Shown: positions 7,527 to 17,254 of the stretch, one piece after another
Layout of the letters: every line of letters starts with the position of its first letter
Numbering within the stretch: position 1 is the stretch's first letter
NCBI GenBank assembly: GCA_009782915.1
Contig: WRIC01000004.1
Coordinates: 53,872 to 117,871 of the forward strand
Source: Propionibacteriaceae bacterium
Lineage (GTDB): Bacteria > Actinomycetota > Actinomycetes > Propionibacteriales > Propionibacteriaceae
Length of the DNA stretch: 64,000 nt
Reading direction: 5' to 3'
Notes under the pieces: generated by a model
Told to the model about the DNA's origin: nothing
Database searches by the model: none
Seen by the model: only the letters and a program-made list of their open reading frames with translations
Translations under genes and position numbers: made by a program

Positions 7527-8939
7527 TCAGTATTTCGGACGTACCCGATGGACATAAATAGTATTGGTTTTCCCTGCCACACCCATGGGAACCCCATAGA
7601 CGATGACTATTCTGTCTCCAGGATGAGCAAGATTTTGCTCAAGAAGGATCTCGTCCATCTCAGAAATCATATCCTCCACATCGTGAGACTGGGAGATATA
7701 AACACTCAGCCCCCACACGATCGCTAATTCACGTTGTGTACGGCGTCGCGGGGTGAAACACAAGATAGGAATGGTGGGTCTCAATCTGGCTAATCGTCGA
7801 GCAGTATCCCCACTGAGTGAGAAACCCACAATGTATCGCGCTTCAAGTTGTTCAGCGATCCCCACCGCGGACCAGGTCAAAGCCCCCGGTGTTGAGTGGG
7901 GATCCCAGGCAATAGTATCAATTTTGAGATTATTATGATATTCCACTGCGCAGATGATCTTTTCCATGGCCTGAACAGACTCCACAGGATAGTGGCCGAC
8001 TGCTGTCTCCCCTGAGAGCATCACAGCATCGGCGCCATCCATGACAGCGTTAGCAACATCGGAGGCTTCCGCTCGCGTGGGTCGCGGTTCAGTAATCATC
8101 GATTCGAGCATTTGAGTGGCAACAATGACCGGTTTCGAAGCTAACCGAGCAGCAAGAATGATTCTCTTTTGCGCCATGGGTACGTCTTGGAAAGGCAATT
8201 CCACTCCCAGGTCACCGCGGGCCACCATGAACCCATCAAAGACACTAATGATTTGGTCAAGATGTTCCAGAGCTTGAGGTTTTTCTATCTTGGCAATGAT
8301 GGGAACAGTGATCCCCATTTCTTTCATCACCGCGCGGATGGGAACCACATCCTCAGCAGTGCGCACAAAAGAAAGGGCGACCATATCAATGCCTTGGTTC
8401 AGACCCCAGCGAAGATCTGCCTCATCCTTGGGGGACAAAGCCGGAACATTAACCGCAATACCTGGAAGGTTCATTCCTTTGGAATTGGATAGTGTTCCCC
8501 CAACTTCCACTTCACAGATCACCTCAGTGCCACGTGCCTGGGTGACACGAAGTTGGACCCGACCATCATCAAGCATGATGGTGTCACCTTCGGACACATC
8601 ACCCACAAGCCCACCATAGGTGGTGGAACATCGCAAAGCGTCGCCGAGAATCTCTTCGGTAGTGATAGTGAAGGTCTGTCCTGGTTTCACCTCGACTGGC
8701 GGGTCCCCGAATTTTCCTAGGCGAATCTTGGGGCCCTGGAGGTCAATAAAGACACTGGCTTGAAGTCCAGTGGATTGGCAGGCAGCTCTCACATTGGCCA
8801 GCATCTCCTGGTGGGTGTCATGGTCACCATGGCTCATATTGATTCGGGCCACGTCCATTCCGGCCCTGAGAAGCTCACTGAGGACCTCCACAGAGGAACA
8901 ACTCGGACCAAGGGTTGCCACAATTTTCGCGCTTTCCAC
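7527..8939 (-). CDS. pyk: Pyruvate kinase
   Basis: Pyruvate kinase transfers the phosphate of phosphoenolpyruvate to ADP, the last step of glycolysis. The 470-residue protein contains the N-terminal KIVATLGPSC, the IDLQGPKIR strand, the active-site IAKIEKPQAL lysine segment, MVARGDLGVELP and the VIVATQMLESM motif, in the right order and at normal length without an extra C-terminal domain. It starts at GTG 8939, which lies exactly six bases after TAGGGT on the minus strand, so the message is probably leaderless. Confidence 0.96.
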   Translation of the reverse strand: MESAKIVATLGPSCSSVEVLSELLRAGMDVARINMSHGDHDTHQEMLANVRAACQSTGLQASVFIDLQGPKIRLGKFGDPPVEVKPGQTFTITTEEILGDALRCSTTYGGLVGDVSEGDTIMLDDGRVQLRVTQARGTEVICEVEVGGTLSNSKGMNLPGIAVNVPALSPKDEADLRWGLNQGIDMVALSFVRTAEDVVPIRAVMKEMGITVPIIAKIEKPQALEHLDQIISVFDGFMVARGDLGVELPFQDVPMAQKRIILAARLASKPVIVATQMLESMITEPRPTRAEASDVANAVMDGADAVMLSGETAVGHYPVESVQAMEKIICAVEYHNNLKIDTIAWDPHSTPGALTWSAVGIAEQLEARYIVGFSLSGDTARRLARLRPTIPILCFTPRRRTQRELAIVWGLSVYISQSHDVEDMISEMDEILLEQNLAHPGDRIVIVYGVPMGVAGKTNTIYVHRVRPKY

Positions 8940-8996
8940 ACCACAACCCTACGGTATGGATGAGTTCCACATCCACGAACCGATGAAATCCCTTGA

Positions 8997-9899
8997 TCAC
9001 ACCAAGGATTCCAGGAGATCCTCGGGATAGTCACAGGTGTAGGTCATCATCTTGCCTGAGCGCGGATGAATGAACCCCAGTTCTTTTGCATGAAGCCATT
9101 GGCGTTGGACGCCGAGTTCTTCAGCCAGTCGCGGGTCTGCCCCATAGAGGAGGTCCCCGACCAAGGGGTGGCGGATACTGGCCATATGAACACGGATTTG
9201 ATGGGTACGACCTGTCTCCAGTCTCAATTCCACCAGGGAGACTCGATCGCGGGTTTCGAGGACTCGAAAATGGGTGAGTGCCTGCTTGCCTCGTGGTGAC
9301 ACTTCCATCTTCCATTCATCAGTTCTGGTATGGGCAATGGGAGCATCGATGGTCCCCACGGGAGGTTGGAGATATCCCTGGCACAGTCCGTGGTAAATCT
9401 TATGGACCTGTCGTGAAGAGAAAGCCTGCTTGAGTTTCTCGTACGCCACCGCAGACTTCGCTACGACCATGAGCCCTGAGGTTCCCACATCTAAGCGCGA
9501 GACAATTCCAGGACGTTCTGGTGGCCCTGACGGGCAGGGGGGAAATCCCGCGGCTAGCAAGTGTTCCACCACGGAAGGACCATCCCACCCCTGTGACGGG
9601 TGGGATGCCACCCCTGGTGGTTTATCCACAACAACCAGATCTGCATCGTCGTCAACGATCCTCATGCCTTGAACAATCATCGCAGTCATCTGCAACGGAC
9701 GGGGTTCATCGAGATGGACCTCAATCATTGCTCCAGCGTTGAGGCGATGGGACTTGACCACGGGCACCTGGTCGACCAGTAGCTTGCCTTGTTCAGCGGC
9801 TTGTTCGATACGTGAGCGACTCACTCCAAACAGCCGAGCTGCTCCAATATCGGCACGGAAACCAGCGAGCCCCTCAGGAATGATCGCCAGGGCCATCAC
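8997..9899 (-). CDS. RluD-family 23S rRNA pseudouridine synthase
   Basis: The 300-residue protein has an N-terminal S4-like RNA-binding segment (residues 12-50) and the RluA/RluD catalytic motif RLDVGTSGLMVVAKS, with the catalytic Asp, near residue 137, then the GRTHQIRVHM strand. RluD makes pseudouridines in helix 69 of 23S rRNA; the neighbouring lspA (ATG overlap) is the classic lspA-rluD arrangement. Paralogues differ in target, so the exact site is inferred from context. Confidence 0.9.
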   Translation of the reverse strand: MMALAIIPEGLAGFRADIGAARLFGVSRSRIEQAAEQGKLLVDQVPVVKSHRLNAGAMIEVHLDEPRPLQMTAMIVQGMRIVDDDADLVVVDKPPGVASHPSQGWDGPSVVEHLLAAGFPPCPSGPPERPGIVSRLDVGTSGLMVVAKSAVAYEKLKQAFSSRQVHKIYHGLCQGYLQPPVGTIDAPIAHTRTDEWKMEVSPRGKQALTHFRVLETRDRVSLVELRLETGRTHQIRVHMASIRHPLVGDLLYGADPRLAEELGVQRQWLHAKELGFIHPRSGKMMTYTCDYPEDLLESLV

Positions 9900-10387
9900 G
9901 ACTCCTGAGGATCAGACTTTGTCCGCCAGGAGACAATGATCGCCAGACCCGCTGCACAGGTGAGAAAGATATCCGCGACATTAAAGACCGCGAAATGCTT
10001 CAAGGAAATGAAGTCGATCACATGTCCACGAAACACTGCTGGTGGCTGGAAGAGACGATCGATGAGATTACCTATCACACCAGCCATCCCCATCCCAATA
10101 ATCACGGCCCACATTGCGGACCTCACCCGAGGAATGATGGCCAGGCAAACAACCACGACCACGATCATGGCAAGGATAGTGAAACCCAACGTCAGCGAGG
10201 TTCCTGTTCCAAAGGCAGCACCGGGATTCCTCACCAGTGCGAGCTCCAGGATATCCCCGACCAGTGACACCGGCTGATGGGGTTGTAGCCTAGCAACAGC
10301 GAGAGCTTTCGTGACCTGGTCAAGGCCCACCCCGGCAATAGTCAACCCCACAATCATCATGAGTGACCAGCGACGCGATAGGGTCAT
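9896..10387 (-). CDS. lspA: Lipoprotein signal peptidase (SPase II)
   Basis: LspA cleaves the signal peptides of prolipoproteins in the membrane. The protein (163 residues from the ATG at 10387) has four hydrophobic segments and the two catalytic-aspartate motifs, GNLIDR and FNVADI. A longer frame starting at 10477 exists, but it would lie within dksA; the ATG at 10387 overlaps the dksA stop by four bases, a normal coupled start. ZnuA in this window carries a lipobox and is a likely substrate. Confidence 0.93.
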   Translation of the reverse strand: MTLSRRWSLMMIVGLTIAGVGLDQVTKALAVARLQPHQPVSLVGDILELALVRNPGAAFGTGTSLTLGFTILAMIVVVVVCLAIIPRVRSAMWAVIIGMGMAGVIGNLIDRLFQPPAVFRGHVIDFISLKHFAVFNVADIFLTCAAGLAIIVSWRTKSDPQES

Positions 10388-10818
10388 AGACGCCGTTCTG
10401 TCAGTTGTTTGCAACTCATGCACATGGTTGCGCGTGGAAAGGCTTGCAAGCGAAGCTTTCCGATTGGTAGATCGCATATTTCACAGACACCATATCGACC
10501 TTCATCAAACAGTTTCAACGACATCTCTGACTGTTCAAAGAGTTCCCTGGCATGAGCCACGAGAGACATTTCCTGGTCGCGTTCGATATTAGAAAAACCC
10601 ACGTCAGCTGGATCGCGTCCTGCCATGTCTGTTCCCTCACTAAACAATTGGGTCAGTGAGGCTTGGGCAATGTCATACTTTTGTCCAAATGCTTCTGCTT
10701 CATCTTGGAGCTGAGCGCGCAATTGCTTCAGTTCAGTTTTTGTCCACGGATCTTCGCCTTCAGCAACCGGAATCACCCTTGGGGAGGATTCATCCGTACC
10801 CTTTGCCTTCGTCCCCAT
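10384..10818 (-). CDS. TraR/DksA-family zinc-finger protein
   Basis: This 144-residue protein has a long helical N-terminal part with the SFxNIERDQE-like segment (DVGFSNIERDQE near residue 76) and a C-terminal four-cysteine zinc finger, CEICDLPIG then CMSCKQL. DksA-type proteins bind in the RNA polymerase secondary channel; in actinobacteria the family member next to lspA is often annotated DksA/TraR without proof of that role. A strong AAGGAGG site precedes the ATG. It heads the dksA-lspA-rluD operon. Confidence 0.88.
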   Translation of the reverse strand: MGTKAKGTDESSPRVIPVAEGEDPWTKTELKQLRAQLQDEAEAFGQKYDIAQASLTQLFSEGTDMAGRDPADVGFSNIERDQEMSLVAHARELFEQSEMSLKLFDEGRYGVCEICDLPIGKLRLQAFPRATMCMSCKQLTERRL

Positions 10819-10942
10819 GACAACCTCCTTGCTAGCCTTAAAACCTTGAAACCGCGCTCAGCAGTTAAAAATACGCAGGGAAACTCTACACCATCAACAC
10901 ACGAGCGGTGGCACACCGGTGATCTGGGAGACTGAGCCAGGG

Positions 10943-12067
10943 TTATCTCTTGGATTTCGTTGGACGCGGTGGAGCTTCAATTGTGTCCTCATCTGCGAAC
11001 TGTGATGAGTCCAAACGTTCAATTTGACTCTTGAGATAACCGGTCATCGTTTGGCGGTAGGTCTGCTCGTAGGCACGCAGTTTCTCCACCTTGGCATTGA
11101 GACCTTCGCGTTCAGATTCCAACTCACCAAAAACCTCGGCTCGCCGTGAAGCGATCTCTGTGTCGATTGTGGTAGCCCGTGATTGAGCCTCCTGGACCAG
11201 CTTTTCTGCATTAACCTTCGCTTCTTGTTCGATCTTCTCAGCTCTCTTTTGGGCATCAATGGTCAGTTGTGCAGAAGAATCGGTGGCTTTGCGAATGATT
11301 TCCTCAGCAGCGCTTTGAGCCTCGGTGCGTACTTGAAGAGCGTGGGCATCTGCTTCTGCATGCGCCCGAGCAACATACCCATGGGACTGCTCCTCCAAGC
11401 GACGAATCTCCTCTTCCAGGAAGATCTTGCGCTTCTCAGCTTCAGTGGTTGCCTCAGTGACCAAGTTATCTGCCTGCTCGGTGGCGAGTTGAACCAGGCG
11501 TACGACCGCCGAGCTTGCCTCAGGAGAGGTGGTCACAGCAATGGGGACAGACTCACCATTAGTGTCCGTGGCTGACGCCACGAATCGTTCCAACTGTTCA
11601 CGCAGCTGAGTGTTTTCTGCGGTGAGATGCATGAGCTGGTCTTGATTAGCTGGAGTGCGCTGAGTATCCGCTAGTTGTGCCCGTGATTCAGCAAGCTGGC
11701 CACGAGTGTCAGCGAGTTGGCGCCTCAATTGATCAACTTCACGAATGATGGCTTCATCGGGAACCCCGGGAGCCAGGGCTGCCTGGGATCTCGCCTGATC
11801 CAAATCAGCCTGCATACGTGCCAAATGGGTCTTGTAGTTGTTCTTGTCATCTTGGAGGCGAGTCAACTGGAATTTTAGATTCTCAATTTCCTTGGTGTTC
11901 GGTGCAGAACCTCCCCCAGACTTTTTCAACCCCTCAATTTCAGATGTGAGCTTTCCCAGAGCCTCTTCGACTTTGTCGACGAACATGTCAACATCGGTGA
12001 CCTCATAGCCGTTACGTCGCGACATGTGAAATCTCGTCTTGCGAACTTCGTCAAGAGTCAAAGCCAT
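10943..12067 (-). CDS. DivIVA/Wag31 cell-pole and division-site organiser
   Basis: The N-terminus MALTLDEVRKTRFHMSRR...GYEVTDVDMFVDKVEEAL matches the membrane-curvature-binding DivIVA domain. The rest is predicted coiled coil, first rich in QLADTRGQLAES repeats (around 130-160), then long charged helices to residue 374. In actinobacteria DivIVA/Wag31 marks the poles and directs new wall synthesis. A longer start at 12091 is possible but the MALTLDEV start fits the family. It lies next to sepF, ylmG and ftsZ as usual. Confidence 0.93.
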   Translation of the reverse strand: MALTLDEVRKTRFHMSRRNGYEVTDVDMFVDKVEEALGKLTSEIEGLKKSGGGSAPNTKEIENLKFQLTRLQDDKNNYKTHLARMQADLDQARSQAALAPGVPDEAIIREVDQLRRQLADTRGQLAESRAQLADTQRTPANQDQLMHLTAENTQLREQLERFVASATDTNGESVPIAVTTSPEASSAVVRLVQLATEQADNLVTEATTEAEKRKIFLEEEIRRLEEQSHGYVARAHAEADAHALQVRTEAQSAAEEIIRKATDSSAQLTIDAQKRAEKIEQEAKVNAEKLVQEAQSRATTIDTEIASRRAEVFGELESEREGLNAKVEKLRAYEQTYRQTMTGYLKSQIERLDSSQFADEDTIEAPPRPTKSKR

Positions 12068-12194
12068 GACCATCAGCCCTTTCACCTTCACTCACAGGAG
12101 ACAATCCTGAGAAAATCATGAGTACGGTTAGGCTACCGTACGCCTGGTAAATGCTCAACCACCGACGTTTATCGAAGAAATCGTCACGATGATC

Positions 12195-12488
12195 CTAGGA
12201 GAAGAAACCCACTCTAACTAGGTGCAATCCGATCATGATGAGCAAGAAAAGCACGAGAAACGCCATATCTAAACCCATACCTGCGATTCTTAGTGGTTTC
12301 ATGAACTTTCTCAGGAATCGTAGAGGTGGGTCAGTCAGGGTGAAGACCACCTCGGCCACCACCATCACTAGACCACGTGGACTCCACGAAGGAATGATCA
12401 TGGGAATCCAGGAGAAGATCGCACGAGCGATGAGAATCCATTGGTAGATGGTGAGAATCCCAAAGAGAAGCCAGCCGATGGTGAGCAT
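12195..12488 (-). CDS. YggT/YlmG family membrane protein
   Basis: The 97-residue protein has two hydrophobic segments (about 1-30 and 65-95) and the family signature of a (S/A)WxP motif (IFSWIP) followed by TDPPLRFLRKFM. YlmG proteins are encoded with sepF next to ftsZ in Gram-positive bacteria and influence nucleoid or septum organisation; the mechanism is not known. Its ATG overlaps or abuts the sepF end. Confidence 0.88.
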   Translation of the reverse strand: MLTIGWLLFGILTIYQWILIARAIFSWIPMIIPSWSPRGLVMVVAEVVFTLTDPPLRFLRKFMKPLRIAGMGLDMAFLVLFLLIMIGLHLVRVGFFS

Positions 12489-12490
12489 GC

Positions 12491-12994
12491 TTACTCACCT
12501 GTCTTGGTCAGTTCGCGCAATTGCTCCTTATCGGACTCAGAAAACTCCACCGCTGCTGGAATGAGCATATAAACCCTCGATGTGATCTCTTCAATTCGCC
12601 CTCCGGTAGCAAAGGCCATGCCGGAGGTGAAGTCGACGAATCTCTGAGCCTGTTTCTGTTCGACAGAAGCAAGGTTGAGGATAATGGTCGCACCTTGATT
12701 GAAGTGCTCTCCGATGGCTGCTGCTTGGGAGAAAGACTGGGGACGTTCATGGCGAATCTGACTCATGGGCGTTGAGGTAACACGCCTTCGCTGATCAATG
12801 CTCGTGACACTGGCTGTGGGAGGTTGCTTCTTGGACCGTGCCCGTGACTTGGAAACAGACTGGAGTGACTCCATGTCTACAATGTCAGTGAGTTCCTCAT
12901 CTGCTGAGTCGAAGTCAGACTCGAACTCGTCTTCATCTGTGTTTGTTCGTGGACCGAGCATGAACTCGGCTATCTTGCTCAACCCGTCAGCCAT
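12491..12994 (-). CDS. sepF: Cell division protein SepF
   Basis: SepF binds FtsZ and tethers it to the membrane through an N-terminal amphipathic helix (MADGLSKIAEFML here). The middle is an acidic, disordered linker (about 15-75). The C-terminal SepF domain is visible from residue 78: PQSFSQAAAIGEHFNQGATIILNL, followed by RFVDFTSGMAFATGG and the IEEITSRVYMLIP strand. At 167 residues it has normal length. The ATG has an AAGGAG site. SepF is the main FtsZ membrane anchor in actinobacteria, which lack FtsA. Confidence 0.95.
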   Translation of the reverse strand: MADGLSKIAEFMLGPRTNTDEDEFESDFDSADEELTDIVDMESLQSVSKSRARSKKQPPTASVTSIDQRRRVTSTPMSQIRHERPQSFSQAAAIGEHFNQGATIILNLASVEQKQAQRFVDFTSGMAFATGGRIEEITSRVYMLIPAAVEFSESDKEQLRELTKTGE

Positions 12995-13042
12995 GATTAC
13001 TCCTTTTTGATGATATTACCTTCATGGGTGTGCCAGCCTGGG

Positions 13043-13786
13043 TCAACACGCCCACGTATGTGGGGTTTCTAGCCATATCACTCCCGCCTGACGCCCTGTT
13101 TGTCCTCGATCTCGGCGATGGGAGAAATACTCCGGTTCACAGCTGGTGCATCGATTCTCCTGGTGAACATCAATATTGAGGCTGGTCAGTATGCTACAGG
13201 CCCCTGCGCCCAAGTCCACTGCTGGAGTGTCGTGGTGGGAAGACCCTCGTGTCGCTGGAAGACACTCCCACACATCGTGAGCCATATCCGAGGGAACCTC
13301 ATAACACCCCACACAGACATGGGGACCAATCCAGGCTTGAATCTGATCTGCGCCGAGTTGGCGCATCTTGTCCACCGTGGCTTCTAAGACCCCTGCTAGT
13401 AACCCCTGTCTGCCGGCGTGTGCGGCCCCAATGATTCGCGCTTGGGTATCAGCGAAGAGTACGGGCAGACAGTCTGCTACACGTATGACCAAGGCCACAT
13501 TGGTCATTGTCGTGACCATGGCATCTGCTTGGCGATGCTCCGCGGGGTTGAAGGTGAACGGGAAGTCTTCGGTTACTTCTTCGACGTGGGCTCCGTGGAC
13601 CTGGGAACACAACGCAAACTGGGAGACCCCAATGGTTTGCGCCAGGACATGGAAGTTCTTCTCCACATCTGGTTGATCGGTTTCTAGCCGACCAAGATTC
13701 ATGGAGTCATAGGGGGGCAAAGAGACCCCTCCACTACGGTCAGTGAACAGGTATCCCCCACCGGAGAATTGCTGACAATTGCTCAA
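13043..13786 (-). CDS. pgeF: Peptidoglycan editing factor / YfiH-family (laccase-domain) protein
   Basis: The 247-residue protein has the YfiH signatures: the SQVHG segment near residue 61, the [12 protein letters not shown] motif near residue 100, [13 protein letters not shown] near residue 117, and [12 protein letters not shown] near residue 151. These supply the His/Cys/His metal site. In E. coli PgeF removes L-Ser-containing muropeptide precursors; the gene lies beside ftsZ in many actinobacteria. The ATG overlaps the ftsZ stop by four bases. Confidence 0.9.
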   Translation of the reverse strand: MSNCQQFSGGGYLFTDRSGGVSLPPYDSMNLGRLETDQPDVEKNFHVLAQTIGVSQFALCSQVHGAHVEEVTEDFPFTFNPAEHRQADAMVTTMTNVALVIRVADCLPVLFADTQARIIGAAHAGRQGLLAGVLEATVDKMRQLGADQIQAWIGPHVCVGCYEVPSDMAHDVWECLPATRGSSHHDTPAVDLGAGACSILTSLNIDVHQENRCTSCEPEYFSHRRDRGQTGRQAGVIWLETPHTWAC

Positions 13787-14979
13787 CTGAAGAAATCCGG
13801 TAGTTGAATGCCACCTTCGTCGGGGGTTGACGGTGTTGGGCGTGGTCGAGGTGGTGTGGCGGGAGGTAGCGACGGATCAACACTTCCAGGTGGGCCCACT
13901 CGCGCAGCCACAGGAGTGGTTGTGGAACTCGATACAGCAAATCCGGGTGGTTGGCGAGGTGGTGTGCCGAATCCTCGTTCGGTGCGTGGTGTGGGACGTT
14001 GGGCTTGTTCGTCAAAACCAGCAGCAATCACCGTCACCTTAACCTCATCACCGAGGGCATCATCAATAACTGTCCCCCAAATAATGTTCGCATCATCAGC
14101 GGCACAGTCACGAATGAGGTTGGCAGCAGTGGATACTTCATGGAGCATGAGGTCTGCGCCAGCCGCAATCGACAACAACACACCTCGTGCCCCGTTGATG
14201 GAGGAATCAAGCAGTGGGGAGGAAATGGCTTGTTGGGCAGCGACCTCAGCCCGGTTTTCTCCTCGTGCCGTGCCTATACCCATCCGGGCTGTCCCAGTAT
14301 TCGACAGGACAGCTTTCACATCGGCAAAGTCAAGGTTGACTGTTCCAGGGGTGGTGATGAGATCAGATATCCCACTGACCCCCTGCATGAGAACTTGATC
14401 GGCCAGCGTAAAGGCATCCATCAGTGACACATTGGCATCAGCCATCTCCAAAAGGCGATCATTGGGGATAACAATCAGTGCATCAACTTCGCTACGCAAA
14501 GCAGCCACTCCTTCTTCAGCTCTGTCGGAGCGGGCCTTGCCTTCGAAATTGAAGGGTTTGGTCACCACACCAACTGTCAGAGCGCCCAAAGAGCGCGCTA
14601 TACGCGCCACGACAGGAGCCCCACCAGTTCCTGTTCCCCCCCCTTCACCGGCAGCGATGAAAACCATGTCCGATCCGATGAGAGCCATTTCAATATCTTC
14701 ATCGTGGTCTTCTGCTGCTTGGCGACCAATGAGCGGATCAGCGCCTGTTCCTAGTCCACGGGTGAGATTGCGGCCAATGTCTAGTTTCACATCAGCATCA
14801 CTCATCAGTAGTGCCTGAGCATCAGTATTGACAGCAATGAATTCCACTCCACGAAGATCATCTTCGATCATTCGGTTGACAGAGTTAACTCCACCGCCAC
14901 CAACGCCCACCACTCTGATGACCGCGAGATAGTTATTCACGGCATTAGACACAGAGGCCTTCTTCTTATCGCTAGGCAT
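13783..14979 (-). CDS. ftsZ: Cell division GTPase FtsZ
   Basis: FtsZ polymerises into the division ring. The 398-residue protein contains the N-terminal [14 protein letters not shown] loop, the tubulin signature [13 protein letters not shown] near residue 113, the synergy-loop region with NLDFADVK, and a long, proline-rich linker ending in a short conserved-type tail ([10 protein letters not shown]) that binds partners such as SepF. A GAGGTGA ribosome binding site precedes the ATG. A 134-bp gap separates it from ftsQ, leaving room for its own promoter. Confidence 0.97.
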   Translation of the reverse strand: MPSDKKKASVSNAVNNYLAVIRVVGVGGGGVNSVNRMIEDDLRGVEFIAVNTDAQALLMSDADVKLDIGRNLTRGLGTGADPLIGRQAAEDHDEDIEMALIGSDMVFIAAGEGGGTGTGGAPVVARIARSLGALTVGVVTKPFNFEGKARSDRAEEGVAALRSEVDALIVIPNDRLLEMADANVSLMDAFTLADQVLMQGVSGISDLITTPGTVNLDFADVKAVLSNTGTARMGIGTARGENRAEVAAQQAISSPLLDSSINGARGVLLSIAAGADLMLHEVSTAANLIRDCAADDANIIWGTVIDDALGDEVKVTVIAAGFDEQAQRPTPRTERGFGTPPRQPPGFAVSSSTTTPVAARVGPPGSVDPSLPPATPPRPRPTPSTPDEGGIQLPDFFS

Positions 14980-15113
14980 AGTTCACCTCACCTTGGTTCG
15001 CTTGGCCCTCACAGTACGAAATGGTGAGATCACACTCCAGCACCTCAAGTACGACACGCCGCAGTCTCAACCTTGGCTTCAGAGTTGGTTGTTGTTTCCT
15101 GGTCATCACTTCC

Positions 15114-15857
15114 TCATCGTGTAGCTGGATGGCTGGGGGAACTAATGTCGTAATAGCTTGCTGATACACCCAGCAATCCGACGATGACCTCCGCTTTCAA
15201 AGGTGAATCCTCACAACTCCCCCACAGAATCTGACGTCCATCACTTAAATAGATAGTGAAAGTGTCTGGGGTTGTAGCGCTCATCTTTGTCATGGCAGAC
15301 ACCACAGATTCGGGGAGGTTCACCGAGATGACACCAGCATCACCCATGAGACGAGCAGACAGGTCAGAGTCATCGTGAATGATGTCCACCAAGGGAAGTT
15401 CACCTCGTTCAGTGACCGTCATATACCCCACACCCTGGTCGCTGACCAAGAGATACCCAGAACTCAGTCCAATGACATAGGCAGGAACAGCTTCTGTGAT
15501 GACCAAGCTCACCACCCCAGTAGGCGAACGGTGAACCTCAACCTGTGTGATCCCTGGAAGTTGAACAATACGCTCACGTATCTGAGACACATCAAGTCTC
15601 ACGAGAGGAACCCCCATCTCTACCTGCGCAGCATCAAGGATGTCTTCTCGGGTGACTTGGGCATTTCCTTGGACACTGACCGACCTGGAGACCAACAATG
15701 GTGAAAACCAAACCATCCAGATGATTGCTGACGTCACGAGCAGGATGCCCACGATCATCGCGATTTTGGCAAAGGTGGATCGTCTGGCTTTTCGCCGGCG
15801 ACGATTGATCTTTGCTGTGGCATCACTCACTTGAGATGAACGAGTTGTCGAGGCCAT
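15114..15857 (-). CDS. ftsQ: Divisome protein FtsQ
   Basis: A basic cytoplasmic N-terminus (RRRRKARR region) is followed by one transmembrane helix (about 35-57) and the POTRA domain (SVQGNAQVTREDILDAAQV), then the FtsQ/DivIB domain. The protein links early and late divisome proteins through FtsL and FtsB. The start is ATG 15857, which overlaps the murC TGA by one base and has GGAGG five bases upstream; this is preferred to an upstream in-frame ATG at 15875 inside murC. Confidence 0.92.
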   Translation of the reverse strand: MASTTRSSQVSDATAKINRRRRKARRSTFAKIAMIVGILLVTSAIIWMVWFSPLLVSRSVSVQGNAQVTREDILDAAQVEMGVPLVRLDVSQIRERIVQLPGITQVEVHRSPTGVVSLVITEAVPAYVIGLSSGYLLVSDQGVGYMTVTERGELPLVDIIHDDSDLSARLMGDAGVISVNLPESVVSAMTKMSATTPDTFTIYLSDGRQILWGSCEDSPLKAEVIVGLLGVSASYYDISSPSHPATR

Positions 15858-17254
15858 CACACCTCCAACGCACAAAGGATTCTTGGGCCCAGTTGTGTCA
15901 CTGAACCTGCGCCCATGGTGATCACTAGGTCTGATGGCCCAGCAAGGCGAGCGATGACGTCGGGCGCATCATCCATGTTTTCGACATAATGCACACTGGT
16001 TCCATAGCGCTTGACCTCTTGGGCCACCATGTCTCCAGTGACCCCATCAATAGGTTCCTCACGGGCCGGATAGACATCGAGCACCACAACCTCACCGGCG
16101 TCAGCCAAGGCACGACCAAATTCCTGAGAGAACTTCAGCGTACGACTGTAGAGGTGAGGCTGAAAACAGACAATTATTTTCCCACCACGAGCCTGCAACT
16201 TGGCTGCAGCAATAGTGGCTTCCACCTCAGTAGGGTGGTGGGCATAGTCGTCGATGACTGTGATTCCTCGGATTTCACCGATGGTTTGGAATCGCCGATG
16301 GGTGCCCAGGAAGGAACCAACACCACTCAAGAATTTCTCTTGGTCGAGACCCAGGATGTGCCCAACACCACAGGAGGCCGTCGCATTGAGTAGATTGTGT
16401 AGACCATGGACACGCAACTTGAGGTGGGTTTGCCCTGTCGGTGTGGTCAGCGTGGCCCTGCCGTTGCGCGGGTCAACATCGGTGAGCTGAAGATCGGCCA
16501 AGGGGTGTGTCCCGTACGTGAGCACTGTCTTTCCTGCTGCTTGGATGGTTTCGATCAAACCTCGTGCGCCAGGGTCGTCGTAGCAGAGTACGACGTGGGT
16601 CACGGTTGGACCCGAAGCAAAGTCAACAAAACCCTGAATGTAATTGCTTTCTGTTTCCCAATTGTCCAGATGGTCTGCCTCAACTCCAGTGATCACTGCG
16701 ATAGTCGTGGGATACTGCCGAAAGGAGCCATCGGATTCATCAGCTTCCACAACAAAAAGCTCACTGGTTGACTGGTAGGAACCAGTCCCAGTGTTCAGCA
16801 GGGTTCCTCCAACGACATAGGAGGGATCCTCACCTGCACCAGTGAGCCCTAAGATACACAGAGCTGTCGTGGTGGTTTTCCCATGTGTTCCTGCGACAGA
16901 TATGACCGTGGAGTCCCCCATCAAGCAAGCTAGAGCGACACTGCGGTGCAGGATTGTCAACCCTCGTCGCCGGGCCTCGACCAATTCACAATTGTGTTGC
17001 CCGATTGCCGTGGACACCACCACTGTGTCTACTCCATCTAAGTGTGAGGGGTCATGACCAACCCAGATAGTGGCACCTGCCAGACGTAGTTCAGTCAATA
17101 TGTCAGAATCGACCTGGTCTGAGCCAGACACCGGGACACCTGCTGAGAGAAATGAACGAGCAACCCCACTCATCCCTGCTCCACCAATGGCAATAAAGTG
17201 CACTGCACCTAAGGTGGACAATTGGGGAGTGGGAACAGGGGCGATCAGTGCCAT
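15857..17254 (-). CDS. murC: UDP-N-acetylmuramate--L-alanine ligase
   Basis: MurC adds the first amino acid of the peptidoglycan stem peptide, using ATP. The 465-residue protein shows the N-terminal IAIGGAGMSGVA Rossmann motif, the ATP-binding VAGTHGKTTTTA near residue 118, VEADESDGSFRQY, and the ligase-C HHPTEVEATI segment. It precedes ftsQ with a one-base overlap, and murG lies upstream. No murB follows it, unlike some actinobacteria. Confidence 0.96.
   Translation of the reverse strand: MALIAPVPTPQLSTLGAVHFIAIGGAGMSGVARSFLSAGVPVSGSDQVDSDILTELRLAGATIWVGHDPSHLDGVDTVVVSTAIGQHNCELVEARRRGLTILHRSVALACLMGDSTVISVAGTHGKTTTTALCILGLTGAGEDPSYVVGGTLLNTGTGSYQSTSELFVVEADESDGSFRQYPTTIAVITGVEADHLDNWETESNYIQGFVDFASGPTVTHVVLCYDDPGARGLIETIQAAGKTVLTYGTHPLADLQLTDVDPRNGRATLTTPTGQTHLKLRVHGLHNLLNATASCGVGHILGLDQEKFLSGVGSFLGTHRRFQTIGEIRGITVIDDYAHHPTEVEATIAAAKLQARGGKIIVCFQPHLYSRTLKFSQEFGRALADAGEVVVLDVYPAREEPIDGVTGDMVAQEVKRYGTSVHYVENMDDAPDVIARLAGPSDLVITMGAGSVTQLGPRILCALEV

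Noticed and set aside
13808..14398. A 196-codon plus-strand ORF opposite ftsZ
   Set aside because: It is an antisense shadow of a conserved gene, with no start signal and no recognisable motif.
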